Part shown: positions 1 to 6,745 of the stretch, in pieces | How positions within the stretch are numbered: position 1 is the stretch's first letter | Layout of the letters: each line of letters opens with the position of its first letter | Source: Candidatus Pelagibacter sp. TMED118 | Lineage (GTDB): Bacteria > Pseudomonadota > Alphaproteobacteria > Pelagibacterales > Pelagibacteraceae | Direction of reading: 5' to 3' | DNA length: 13,768 nucleotides | Assembly: GCA_002170205.2 (NCBI GenBank) | Contig: NHFT02000005.1 | Span: 45,270-59,037, forward strand | Notes under the pieces: model-generated | What the model was told of the DNA's origin: nothing | Seen by the model: only the letters and a program-made list of their open reading frames with translations | Databases searched by the model: none | Made by a program: the position numbers and the translations under genes

Positions 1-141
1 TCAACAAAAAAAACATTGAGGATAAAAAAAAATAAAATTATTTCTCAAGTAAAAATAAACGTTCCAACCTATAAAAAAAACAAATTACCTAAAATTTTGA
101 AATCAATACCCATAACTACGCCTGGTAGTAGATATTTATAA
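1..141 (+). CDS. 3' end of an unidentified gene (partial)
   Basis: An open frame enters from the left edge and ends in TAA at 139-141, giving the last 46 residues of a protein. The tail is rich in lysine and isoleucine, has no membrane segment, and ends in PGSRYL. The final A of the stop is the first base of the pdxJ ATG, the same TAATG overlap used at pdxJ/acpS and lepB/rnc, which supports this being a real gene end in the same operon. I do not recognise the family from this fragment. In other alphaproteobacteria genes such as spoT/relA or pyrE can precede pdxJ, but nothing seen here identifies either. Confidence 0.55.
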   Translation, partial: STKKTLRIKKNKIISQVKINVPTYKKNKLPKILKSIPITTPGSRYL

Positions 142-857
142 TGATTAGATTAGGTGTAAATATAGATCATGTTGCAACTATAAGAAATGCTCGTGGAGAT
201 CGTCACCCAGATCCGTACAACGCTGCCCTTGCATCATTAGATTATGGAGCTGATTCAATAACAATTCACTTAAGAGAGGACAGAAGGCATATTAACGAAA
301 CAGACTTATACAGGATATCGAAAAATAAAAAAATACCATTAAATCTTGAGATGGCTGCAAATGATATAATGCTAAAAATAGCATTAAAATATCAACCAGA
401 CTTTGTTTGTATCGTTCCAGAAAAAAGAAAAGAAATAACTACAGAGGGTGGATTAAATTTAAAAAAGTATAAAAAAAAAATAGGTAAAGTAATAAAAATT
501 CTTAATAAAAAAAAAATTAGAACTAGTTTGTTTATTGATCCCAATGTTCAAGATATTAGAATATCAAAAGAACTAAACGTGAAATGTATTGAGTTACATA
601 CTGGTAAAATTACAAATCAAATTAAAAGAGGCATTAACTACAAAAAAGAATTAGATAAAATCAAAAAATCTACTAAATTTGCGCTTAAATTAGGATTGGA
701 GGTTCATGCAGGTCACGGTATGGATTACAAAGCTTCTAAAGTATTGAGTAAAGTCAGGGGCATAAGTGAATTTAATATCGGTCATTTTATTATTGGTGAA
801 TCAATTTTTATTGGTTTAAAAAAAACAATTTCAAAAATAAAGAAAATTATTAGATAA
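141..857 (+). CDS. pdxJ: Pyridoxine 5'-phosphate synthase PdxJ
   Basis: PdxJ is the last enzyme of the DXP-dependent vitamin B6 pathway. It condenses 1-deoxyxylulose 5-phosphate with 3-amino-1-hydroxyacetone 1-phosphate to give pyridoxine 5'-phosphate, as a cytosolic TIM barrel. The 238-residue length is normal for the family. Visible signatures are the N-terminal LGVNIDHVATIRNARG strand, the HLREDRRHI active-site loop (about residues 43-51), NLEMA with the catalytic glutamate (about 68-72), the TTEGGL loop (about 100-105), and HAGHGMDY (about 191-198). The ATG shares one base with the preceding stop, and the pdxJ stop shares one base with the acpS start, so translational coupling is likely. 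Two in-frame A10 tracts (471-480 and 507-516) lie in a lysine-rich stretch. Its product feeds PLP enzymes such as the GlyA encoded downstream. Confidence 0.97.
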   Translation: MIRLGVNIDHVATIRNARGDRHPDPYNAALASLDYGADSITIHLREDRRHINETDLYRISKNKKIPLNLEMAANDIMLKIALKYQPDFVCIVPEKRKEITTEGGLNLKKYKKKIGKVIKILNKKKIRTSLFIDPNVQDIRISKELNVKCIELHTGKITNQIKRGINYKKELDKIKKSTKFALKLGLEVHAGHGMDYKASKVLSKVRGISEFNIGHFIIGESIFIGLKKTISKIKKIIR

Positions 858-1243
858 TGTCTACTATTGGAAATGGTGTTGATATAATTGAAAATTCTAG
901 AATAGAAAAAGCTATTAAAAAAGTTGCGTTTATAGAGAGGGTCTTTTCCAAAAAGGAAATTGAATTATCATTAAAATATAAAAATAAAACTAATTATTAT
1001 GCAAAAAGATTTTCTGCCAAAGAAGCTTTCTACAAAGCACTTGGAACCGGGATAAGAGAAGGTAACTCTTTTAAATATATTTCTATTCAAAACGACAAAA
1101 ATGGTAAGCCTTTTATAGAAATAAACAATCAAATTAAAAAAATGATTTTTAAAAGATTTAAACTTAAAAAGTTTAAGATACATCTATCTCTTTCTGACGA
1201 AAAAAAACATTCAATAGCTTTTGTGATACTTGATAAGATTTAA
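857..1243 (+). CDS. acpS: Holo-[acyl-carrier-protein] synthase AcpS
   Basis: AcpS transfers the 4'-phosphopantetheine arm of CoA to the serine of apo-ACP and so activates fatty-acid synthesis. The 128 residues match the short bacterial AcpS type. The N-terminus carries the GNGVDI motif with the Mg-binding Asp9, followed by RVFSKKE near residues 28-34 and the hallmark KRFSAKEAFYKALGTG (about 50-65) with Glu56. The ATG overlaps the pdxJ stop by one base. lepB begins two bases after the acpS stop. The order pdxJ-acpS-lepB-rnc is a common alphaproteobacterial operon, which supports the call. Confidence 0.95.
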   Translation: MSTIGNGVDIIENSRIEKAIKKVAFIERVFSKKEIELSLKYKNKTNYYAKRFSAKEAFYKALGTGIREGNSFKYISIQNDKNGKPFIEINNQIKKMIFKRFKLKKFKIHLSLSDEKKHSIAFVILDKI

Positions 1244-1244
1244 T

Positions 1245-1970
1245 ATGAAATGGTTTATAGAAAATTTAAAGACATTACTATATGCACTAATAATTGCTGT
1301 AATTATAAGATCTCTTTTAATACAACCTTTTTATATTCCCTCATCATCAATGGAACCTAACCTTTTAGTAGGTGACAGATTATTTGTGACAAAAGCTAGT
1401 TATGGCTATAGCAAGCATTCTTTTCCTTTTAGCCCACCAATTTTTAAGGGAAGATTATTACCAGAAATTCCAAGCCGTGGAGATGTTATAGTATTTAAAA
1501 CACCAGCAGATAATCGCACAGATTACATAAAGAGATTAATTGGTTTGCCAGGCGACACGATACAGTTCATAGAAGGAGATATATATATCAATAATGAACA
1601 ATTATTTAAAACAATTCAAAAAAAAAATCATGAAATTTATTGTGGACAATTCAAAATAAAAGTTAATACATTTTTAGAAAAATTGCCAGATGGAACTGAA
1701 TATTTAGCATCATACAGATCAGATTATACTTATAATAATTCAATGAAATTTATCGTACCAGATAATAAATATTTTTTTTTAGGTGATAATAGAGATTGCT
1801 CTAAAGACAGTAGATTTTTGGATGAGGTTGGTTATGTACACGCGGATAATCTTGTTGGAAAAGCTCAAATCCTCTTTTTTTCGTCTGATCCAAGGGTTTC
1901 GAGTATACTGAATGTTTTTAAATGGAACAAATCACTAAGAATTAAAAGATTTTTTAGCAAAATTAAATAA
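1245..1970 (+). CDS. lepB: Signal peptidase I LepB
   Basis: LepB is the membrane-anchored serine protease that removes signal peptides from exported proteins. I chose the ATG at 1245, giving 241 residues. A TTG at 1230 is in frame but would overlap the acpS tail for no gain. Residues 9-26 form a single hydrophobic membrane anchor. The serine/lysine dyad is visible: Ser35 in PSSSMEP, with Lys96 in YIKRLIGLPGD. The later GDNRD and DSRF box (about residues 185-196) is also intact, and the catalytic domain would face the periplasm. A T9 tract (1772-1780) inside the gene is in frame. The stop overlaps the rnc ATG by one base. Confidence 0.96.
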   Translation: MKWFIENLKTLLYALIIAVIIRSLLIQPFYIPSSSMEPNLLVGDRLFVTKASYGYSKHSFPFSPPIFKGRLLPEIPSRGDVIVFKTPADNRTDYIKRLIGLPGDTIQFIEGDIYINNEQLFKTIQKKNHEIYCGQFKIKVNTFLEKLPDGTEYLASYRSDYTYNNSMKFIVPDNKYFFLGDNRDCSKDSRFLDEVGYVHADNLVGKAQILFFSSDPRVSSILNVFKWNKSLRIKRFFSKIK

Positions 1971-2632
1971 TGAAAATTGATTATATAGATTTACAAAACG
2001 TAATTGATGTTAAGTTTAATAATTTAAATAATTTAAAAAAATCACTAACACATAAAAGTTTTAATTCATTAAAAAATTATGAAAAATTTGAATTTCTTGG
2101 CGATAGAGTTCTAGGGTTAATAATTTCTAAAAGATTGCTAGAGCTATATCCTAATGAAAAAGAGGGTTCACTAGATAAAAAACTAGCTTCTCTTGTTAAT
2201 AAAAATGTATGTCATGAAATAGGTAGCAAACTAAACTTACATAAATATATTCTCTTAGGAAATCAAAAAAGAAATATTAGTTTAGTTCATAATAAAATTA
2301 TTTCAGATTGCGTGGAAGCATTGATCGGTGCTATATATATAGACAAAGATTTTGAAACTGCCGAAAAATTTATATTAAAAAATTGGAAGCATTATCTAAA
2401 TTTGTCTGTAGAAACGAAGGTAGATTCAAAAACTAGACTGCAGGAATATTCTCTAAAAAAATTTAAATGTCTCCCTATATATAAACTTGTTTCTAATACA
2501 GGACCTAAGCATAATCCTATCTTTAAAGTAGGAGTAAAACTTATTGGAGCTAAGTATATCGAAGGAATAGGCTCTTCTAAAAAGATTGCACAACAAAACG
2601 CAGCTAGCAAATTTTTGAGGACGTTAAAATGA
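1970..2632 (+). CDS. rnc: Ribonuclease III
   Basis: RNase III cuts double-stranded RNA, including rRNA precursors, as a Mg-dependent dimer. The 220-residue protein has the usual two domains: an endonuclease domain (about 1-145) and a C-terminal dsRNA-binding domain (about 150-220). The signature EKFEFLGDRVLGL supplies Glu38, Glu41 and Asp45, and SDCVEALIGAIY supplies Asp113 and Glu116, which match the metal-binding residues of the family. The dsRBD shows NPIFKVGV and the alanine-rich GSSKKIAQQNAA helix. It starts one base into the lepB stop and overlaps recO through ATGA at 2629-2632. In many alphaproteobacteria era lies between rnc and recO; here it does not. Confidence 0.96.
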   Translation: MKIDYIDLQNVIDVKFNNLNNLKKSLTHKSFNSLKNYEKFEFLGDRVLGLIISKRLLELYPNEKEGSLDKKLASLVNKNVCHEIGSKLNLHKYILLGNQKRNISLVHNKIISDCVEALIGAIYIDKDFETAEKFILKNWKHYLNLSVETKVDSKTRLQEYSLKKFKCLPIYKLVSNTGPKHNPIFKVGVKLIGAKYIEGIGSSKKIAQQNAASKFLRTLK

Positions 2633-3307
2633 TTTGGCAAGATAAGGGTTATTTACTTAATTTAAACAATTACAACGAAAACTCCTCTATTGCTGAATTC
2701 TATACACTTTACCATGGAAAGAAATCTGGAATTATCTTTGGATCATCATCAAAAAAAAATAAAAGTTATTTAATTTTGGGAAATAAGATGCATTTAAATT
2801 ATTCATCCAAAAATGAAAATACTATTGGTAATTTCAAAATTGAAATTGATAAAGTCAATACTGCATATTTTTTTGATCATAGAGTAAAATTAAATTGTAT
2901 AACTTATACATTAGATCTTATAAGAAGCATGACGGCTGAAAATTTAATAAATAAAACCATATTTGATTTATTAGATATATTTTTTAACAATCTTCATTTA
3001 GATAACTGGGTGGATAAATTTGTTTTATGGGAGCTAGAGTTATTCAAGTCATTAGGTTATGAAATAAATTACATGGAATATGTGAAAAAAAAAAATGGTC
3101 AATAATGAATATATATACGTATTAAAAAATAATGAAAAAAGGACTGTTCCAAATTTTTTAGTTGAAAATTTTTCAGAGAAAATAAAAAAACAAGATATAA
3201 TTAGTGGTTTAAAAATAAATGGTGATTTTTTAGATAAAACAGTAATTCAGATTAATAACGAAAAAATTTTAACTCTAAGAGAAGAGTTTATTAAGTTAAT
3301 TATTTAA
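2629..3307 (+). CDS. recO: DNA repair protein RecO, reading frame split at a poly-A tract
   Basis: RecO helps load RecA on SSB-coated single-stranded DNA (RecFOR pathway). The first frame (2629-3105) gives the N-terminal OB fold, opening MIWQDKGYLL with the family HGKKSGIIFG strand, and the start of the helical domain up to ELELFKSLGYEINY. It then ends in three unrelated residues after an A11 tract. The second frame (3095-3307) continues the family pattern: EYIYV, GLKINGDFLDKTV, and the C-terminal LREEFIKLI helix. Removing one A from 3085-3095 joins them as ...EYVKKKMVNNEYIYV..., a 225-residue protein close to normal RecO length. The split could be sequencing error, a recent mutation, or a slippage site. 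The ATG at 3095 might also allow re-initiation. The ATGA overlap with rnc supports the start. The 3' end overlaps hemB tail-to-tail by 12 nt. Confidence 0.85.
3085..3095 (+). repeat. A11 homopolymer at the recO frame break
   Basis: Eleven consecutive A residues lie exactly where the two recO frames part. Ten A residues would give one continuous gene. Runs of this length are known sites of RNA polymerase slippage and of sequencing and replication indels. Confidence 0.9.
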
Positions 3308-4297
3308 TTTTAAATAATTTAATATTCTGTCTGCAAAATAAGTAACTATGGCCGTCGAACCAGCTCTTTTAAAAGATATTAAACTTTCAATTATCGATTT
3401 TTCGTCAATTATTTTTTTTTTAATTCCATTCATTATTAGACTGTATTCACCAGATACTTGATACGCGATTACTGGTATTTGAAATTTATTTCTTACTGAG
3501 TTAATTATATCTAAATAAGGCATGCCTGGCTTTACCATAACCATGTCCGCTCCTTCTTTAATGTCTATCGCAACTTCTCTTAAAGCTTCACTTGTATTTT
3601 TATAATCCATTTGGTAGGTTTTTTTATCACCCTTAAGCAAACCTTTAGATCCTACAGCATTTCTGAAAGGACCATAAAAACTTGATGCATACTTAATTGC
3701 ATAAGAAAGTATCTGAACATCTTGATATTTTTGCTTATCTAAATATTTTCTAATTAAACCTATTCTACCATCCATCATATCTGATGGAGCTATAATATCA
3801 CAACCCATAGAAGCTTGAAGTGCAGATTGTTTTATTAATATTTTATTTGTTTCATCATTTAAAATTCTGTTATTTCTTAATATTCCATCATGACCATGAA
3901 TTGTATAAGGATCTAGTGCTACATCGCACATAGTACCAATTTGATTTTTATAATTTTTTTTAATAAATCTTAAAGCTCTACAAACTAAATTATTTTCATT
4001 TAATGCCTCTGATCCTGTTTCATCTTTTAAATGTTTCTCTGTGTAGGGAAAAAGTGCAACTACTGGAATTTTAAGTTTAATGGCTTTTGAAAGAATCGGA
4101 TTAAGTTTGTCTATAGAATACCTATATACGCCCGGCATGTTTATAATTTCTTGTTTTTTATTTTTGCCCTCTACTAAAAAAATTGGCAAAATCAAATCGC
4201 TTGAGCTTATATTATGTTCTTCAAGCAATCTTCTTATCCAATTTGTACGCCTATTTCTTCTCATTCTTAAATTAGGATATTTTCCAGTGATAATCAT
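3296..4297 (-). CDS. hemB: Delta-aminolevulinic acid dehydratase (porphobilinogen synthase) HemB
   Basis: HemB condenses two 5-aminolevulinate molecules into porphobilinogen, the second committed step toward heme. I start it at the ATG at 4297 (333 residues). An in-frame TTG at 4303 would add only two residues. RMRRNRR near the N-terminus is typical. The two active-site lysines are visible: Lys202 in IKYASSFYGPFR and Lys256 in MVMVKPGMPYLD. At the usual metal-binding position the protein reads CDVALDPYTIHGHDG (124-138): the zinc-type three-cysteine cluster is replaced by Asp residues, as known for alphaproteobacterial Mg-dependent HemB. An A10 tract on the coding strand (3412-3421) is in frame. 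The gene is divergent from an Fe(II)-oxygenase gene, and a Fur-like palindrome covers its start codon. Confidence 0.96.
   Translation of the reverse strand: MIITGKYPNLRMRRNRRTNWIRRLLEEHNISSSDLILPIFLVEGKNKKQEIINMPGVYRYSIDKLNPILSKAIKLKIPVVALFPYTEKHLKDETGSEALNENNLVCRALRFIKKNYKNQIGTMCDVALDPYTIHGHDGILRNNRILNDETNKILIKQSALQASMGCDIIAPSDMMDGRIGLIRKYLDKQKYQDVQILSYAIKYASSFYGPFRNAVGSKGLLKGDKKTYQMDYKNTSEALREVAIDIKEGADMVMVKPGMPYLDIINSVRNKFQIPVIAYQVSGEYSLIMNGIKKKIIDEKSIIESLISFKRAGSTAIVTYFADRILNYLKLNN
3298..3319. terminator. AT-only inverted repeat at the recO/hemB convergent junction
   Basis: A perfect 10-bp inverted repeat (AATTATTTAA at 3298-3307, TTAAATAATT at 3310-3319) with a 2-nt centre covers both convergent stop codons. 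Its position suits a weak bidirectional terminator, but the stem has no G:C pairs and the tight loop would unpair some bases, so chance in AT-rich DNA is possible. Confidence 0.3.
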
Positions 4298-4302
4298 TCT
4301 CA
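4288..4302. promoter_or_regulatory. Candidate Fur-type operator over the hemB start
   Basis: TGATAATCATTCTCA matches the classic 7-1-7 Fur palindrome TGATAATnATTATCA at 13 of 14 arm positions. It spans the hemB ATG and lies in the region shared with a divergent iron-dependent oxygenase gene. Iron control of heme genes makes this plausible. Against it, the site would be downstream of the likely hemB promoter, is partly coding, and AT-rich DNA raises the chance rate. Confidence 0.35.
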
Positions 4303-4336
4303 ATTATTTTTTTAATATGCGGCAATATTTATATGT

Positions 4337-4342
4337 ATTATA
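4337..4342 (-). promoter_or_regulatory. Candidate hemB -10 box
   Basis: Reading the minus strand, 4342-4337 is TATAAT, a perfect sigma-70-type -10 box about 40 nt upstream of the hemB ATG. No good -35 hexamer is seen at the usual distance, so this is suggestive only. Confidence 0.35.
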
Positions 4343-4343
4343 G

Positions 4344-4364
4344 TAATAAATAAAGTATTTATTA
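4344..4364. repeat. 9-bp perfect inverted repeat just before the oxygenase start
   Basis: TAATAAATA (4344-4352) and TATTTATTA (4356-4364) are exact reverse complements around a 3-nt AAG centre, ending 3 nt before the ATG at 4368. It could be an operator for the divergent pair or a small hairpin masking the start codon, which has no visible Shine-Dalgarno sequence. All pairs are A:T, so chance is possible. Confidence 0.4.
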
Positions 4365-4367
4365 GCT

Positions 4368-4991
4368 ATGAACAATGTAACGTCTTTAAATAATGTTAAG
4401 TCATTAAAAAATTTAGGTGATTTTCAAAAACAAGAATTAAAATTTGATATAAAAAAGTTGAAAAATGCTTTAAATGAAGTTCTTAAAATTAAGGGTTTTG
4501 ATACAAGTTTAGGCATTCCTCATTTTGCAGCTATTCCATTAACACAAATTCCTGGTGATCCAGATTCAGTAAAAGGAAATAAAGCTAGAGGTGTTTACTG
4601 GACCAAGCCTGATTCCACAGGTATTGAAGTATCAAGAGATATAAATATAGACGAAAGTAAGTACACAGAATTTGTGAAAGATTTTGAACATACTTATTTT
4701 AAAGAAGTTTTTGATATATTAAAAAAGAAATACAAATTAGGAAGAGTAAGACTTTTGTTAAAAGAGCCAAGATCAACTCTAAGTTGGCATAGAGATCCAG
4801 AACCTAGATTGCATATTCCAATAGAAACTAATCCTGGATGTTTAATGGTAATAGATAAGGCAGCACAGCATATGCCAGCAGACGGCTGTGTATGGATAAC
4901 TAATAATGTGAAATACCATAATGCTTTTAATGGCGGAGAAGAGAACCGAGTTCATTTAGTAGCTTGTGTTTTAGATTATAATTTTAATTAA
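4368..4991 (+). CDS. 2-oxoglutarate/Fe(II) oxygenase, aspartyl/asparaginyl beta-hydroxylase-like
   Basis: This 207-residue protein has the features of the aspartyl/asparaginyl beta-hydroxylase family of cupin-fold 2-oxoglutarate oxygenases. The segment LSWHRDPEPRLHIPI (about 138-152) offers an HxD metal pair (His141, Asp143). YHNAFNGGEENRVHLV (about 183-198) offers the distal His184 and Arg194 for the 2-oxoglutarate carboxylate. The first 45 residues are poorly conserved-looking and lysine-rich. No signal peptide or membrane segment is seen, so it is probably cytosolic. The substrate cannot be read from sequence. Bacterial relatives include free amino-acid (for example proline) hydroxylases as well as protein hydroxylases. 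It starts the rightward run, divergent from hemB, with rpiB one base after its stop. No Shine-Dalgarno is visible. Confidence 0.75.
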   Translation: MNNVTSLNNVKSLKNLGDFQKQELKFDIKKLKNALNEVLKIKGFDTSLGIPHFAAIPLTQIPGDPDSVKGNKARGVYWTKPDSTGIEVSRDINIDESKYTEFVKDFEHTYFKEVFDILKKKYKLGRVRLLLKEPRSTLSWHRDPEPRLHIPIETNPGCLMVIDKAAQHMPADGCVWITNNVKYHNAFNGGEENRVHLVACVLDYNFN

Positions 4992-4992
4992 T

Positions 4993-5418
4993 TTGAAAAA
5001 AATTTTTATTTCATCTGATCACGCTGGATTTTACCTAAAAGAGCAAATTAAGAAATATTTAGAATCAAATAAAATTAGTTGTTCAGATCTCGGTCCAAAT
5101 TCGAATAAAAAGGTAGATTATCCAGTTTATGCTCATAAATTAGCAAAAAAAGTAAAAACTAGTAAAAAAAATGTTGGTATATTGGTGTGTGGATCTGGCA
5201 CAGGTATGTGTATTACGGCAAATAAACATAAAAATATAAGAGCTGCCCAATGTTTTAGCTATAAATCAACAAAATTATCTAGATTGCATAATGATGCAAA
5301 TGTCATTACACTGGGGTCAAGAATATTAAATAAAAAAAAAGCTTGTAGTTTCGTCAATCTTTTTTTAAAAACTGAGTTTGAGGGCGGTAGACACCATAGA
5401 AGAATAAGGAGAATATAA
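4993..5418 (+). CDS. rpiB: Ribose-5-phosphate isomerase B
   Basis: RpiB interconverts ribulose 5-phosphate and ribose 5-phosphate in the pentose-phosphate pathway. The start is TTG at 4993, one base after the previous stop; no ATG fits the conserved N-terminus [11 protein letters not shown]. The 141-residue length is normal. Visible residues include Asp9-His10 of SDHAG, Cys66 in [11 protein letters not shown] (the proton-transfer cysteine), and His99 in LHNDANV. The GGRHHRRI tail is typical. An A9 tract (5332-5340) stays in frame. It lies directly before glyA, as often in alphaproteobacteria. Its substrate ribulose 5-phosphate is also the substrate of the RibB encoded downstream. Confidence 0.95.
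   Translation: MKKIFISSDHAGFYLKEQIKKYLESNKISCSDLGPNSNKKVDYPVYAHKLAKKVKTSKKNVGILVCGSGTGMCITANKHKNIRAAQCFSYKSTKLSRLHNDANVITLGSRILNKKKACSFVNLFLKTEFEGGRHHRRIRRI
5406..5411 (+). promoter_or_regulatory. Strong ribosome binding site for glyA
   Basis: AAGGAG, eight bases before the glyA ATG, is one of only two good Shine-Dalgarno matches noticed in the window. It is embedded in the last codons of rpiB and suggests high glyA translation. Confidence 0.7.
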
Positions 5419-5419
5419 A

Positions 5420-6730
5420 ATGTCTAGTGAAGGAAAATATATAAATCCGGAGTATCAAAATTTTTTCGAAAAAAAGCTTTCTGAGATAGATCCAGAAATT
5501 TCTAAAGCTATAGATGATGAATTAACAAGGCAGCAAAATCATATAGAACTTATTGCATCTGAAAACATTGTATCTCAGGCTGTCCTTGAGGCACAAGGTT
5601 CAGTATTAACAAATAAATATGCAGAAGGTTATCCAGGAAAGAGGTATTATAATGGCTGCGAACATGTAGATGTAGCTGAAAGTTTAGCTATTGATAGACT
5701 TAAAAAATTATTTGATTGCAAATTTGCAAATGCCCAACCACATTCAGGAGCTCAAGCAAATGGCGCAGTTTTTTTAGCTTTGCTTAAACCAGGCGACACA
5801 ATTATGGGACTAAGTTTAAATTCTGGTGGTCATTTAACCCACGGTTCAAAAGCAGCTGTATCAGGAAAATGGTTTAACGCAATAGCTTATGAAGTTGATA
5901 AAGAAACAGAATTGTTAGATTATAATGAAATTGAACGACTTGCTGTAGAACATAAACCGAAAATGTTAATTGCAGGAGGTAGTGCATATTCAAGAGTTAT
6001 TGATTTTAAAAAATTTAGAGAAATTGCAGACAAGGTTGGAGCATATTTTATGGTAGACATGGCACACTTTTCTGGTTTAGTTGCTGGCAAAGGCTATCCT
6101 AACCCTTGTAATCATGCTGATGTTGTTACATCTACGACTCATAAAGTTTTTAGAAGTGCAAGAGGGGGAATAATTTTAACTAATAGAGAAGATTTGGCTA
6201 AGAAATTTAATTCAGCCGTGTTTCCAGGATACCAAGGTGGACCATTAATGCATATTATTGCTGCTAAAGCAGTTGGTTTTTTAGAAGCATTAAAACCAGA
6301 ATTTAGAGAGTATATAAGTACTGTTTTAGCTAATGCTAAAATACTTGCTGAAACATTAAAAAATAATGGATTTAAAATCTATTCAGGTGGTACAGATACA
6401 CATTTAATGCTAGTTGATTTAAGACCATTTGGTGTCAAAGGAAACATCGCCTCTGATAGTCTTTCAAGAGCCAACATTACTTGTAATAAAAATGGAATTC
6501 CTTTTGATACCGAAAGTCCAATGGTAACTTCGGGCATAAGACTAGGTTCTCAAGCAGCAACAACTAGAGGCTTTGGGTTAAAAGAGTTTGAGAAGATAGG
6601 TGAATTAATAACCAAAACAATTAATGGATTATCTAAAAATCCAAATGATAACAGTGCAATTGAGGGCGAAGTAAGAAAAGAAGTTGTTGAATTGTGCTCT
6701 AAATTCCCGATTTACAAACACTTAAGATAA
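5420..6730 (+). CDS. glyA: Serine hydroxymethyltransferase GlyA
   Basis: GlyA is the PLP enzyme that converts serine plus tetrahydrofolate to glycine plus 5,10-methylene-THF, the main source of one-carbon units. The 436 residues cover the full family length. Recognisable blocks are [12 protein letters not shown] (41-52), [14 protein letters not shown] (64-77), GGHLTHG (136-142), [12 protein letters not shown] (212-223), TTHK with the PLP lysine Lys242, and [11 protein letters not shown]. Several usually fixed segments differ: after the lysine it reads VFRSARGG rather than the common TLRGPRGG, and the active-site stretch reads [12 protein letters not shown]. The catalytic residues are present, so activity is expected. 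A strong Shine-Dalgarno precedes it. nrdR follows after 15 nt. Codon use is less A-rich than in its neighbours, consistent with high expression. Confidence 0.97.
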   Translation: MSSEGKYINPEYQNFFEKKLSEIDPEISKAIDDELTRQQNHIELIASENIVSQAVLEAQGSVLTNKYAEGYPGKRYYNGCEHVDVAESLAIDRLKKLFDCKFANAQPHSGAQANGAVFLALLKPGDTIMGLSLNSGGHLTHGSKAAVSGKWFNAIAYEVDKETELLDYNEIERLAVEHKPKMLIAGGSAYSRVIDFKKFREIADKVGAYFMVDMAHFSGLVAGKGYPNPCNHADVVTSTTHKVFRSARGGIILTNREDLAKKFNSAVFPGYQGGPLMHIIAAKAVGFLEALKPEFREYISTVLANAKILAETLKNNGFKIYSGGTDTHLMLVDLRPFGVKGNIASDSLSRANITCNKNGIPFDTESPMVTSGIRLGSQAATTRGFGLKEFEKIGELITKTINGLSKNPNDNSAIEGEVRKEVVELCSKFPIYKHLR

Positions 6731-6745
6731 ATATAAATCTTAGGA

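Noticed and set aside
1230..1244. TTG start for lepB giving five extra residues
   Set aside because: The ATG at 1245 follows the acpS stop directly and gives the usual short pre-anchor segment.
3095..3307. A separate small gene after recO
   Set aside because: Its translation matches the C-terminal part of RecO in order and spacing, so it is part of the split recO.
4080..4343. Plus-strand open frame covering the start of hemB
   Set aside because: It lies opposite clear HemB coding sequence and has no recognisable domain or start signal.
4993..5419. Glycine riboswitch before glyA
   Set aside because: glyA directly follows rpiB with one base of spacing, so there is no leader for it.
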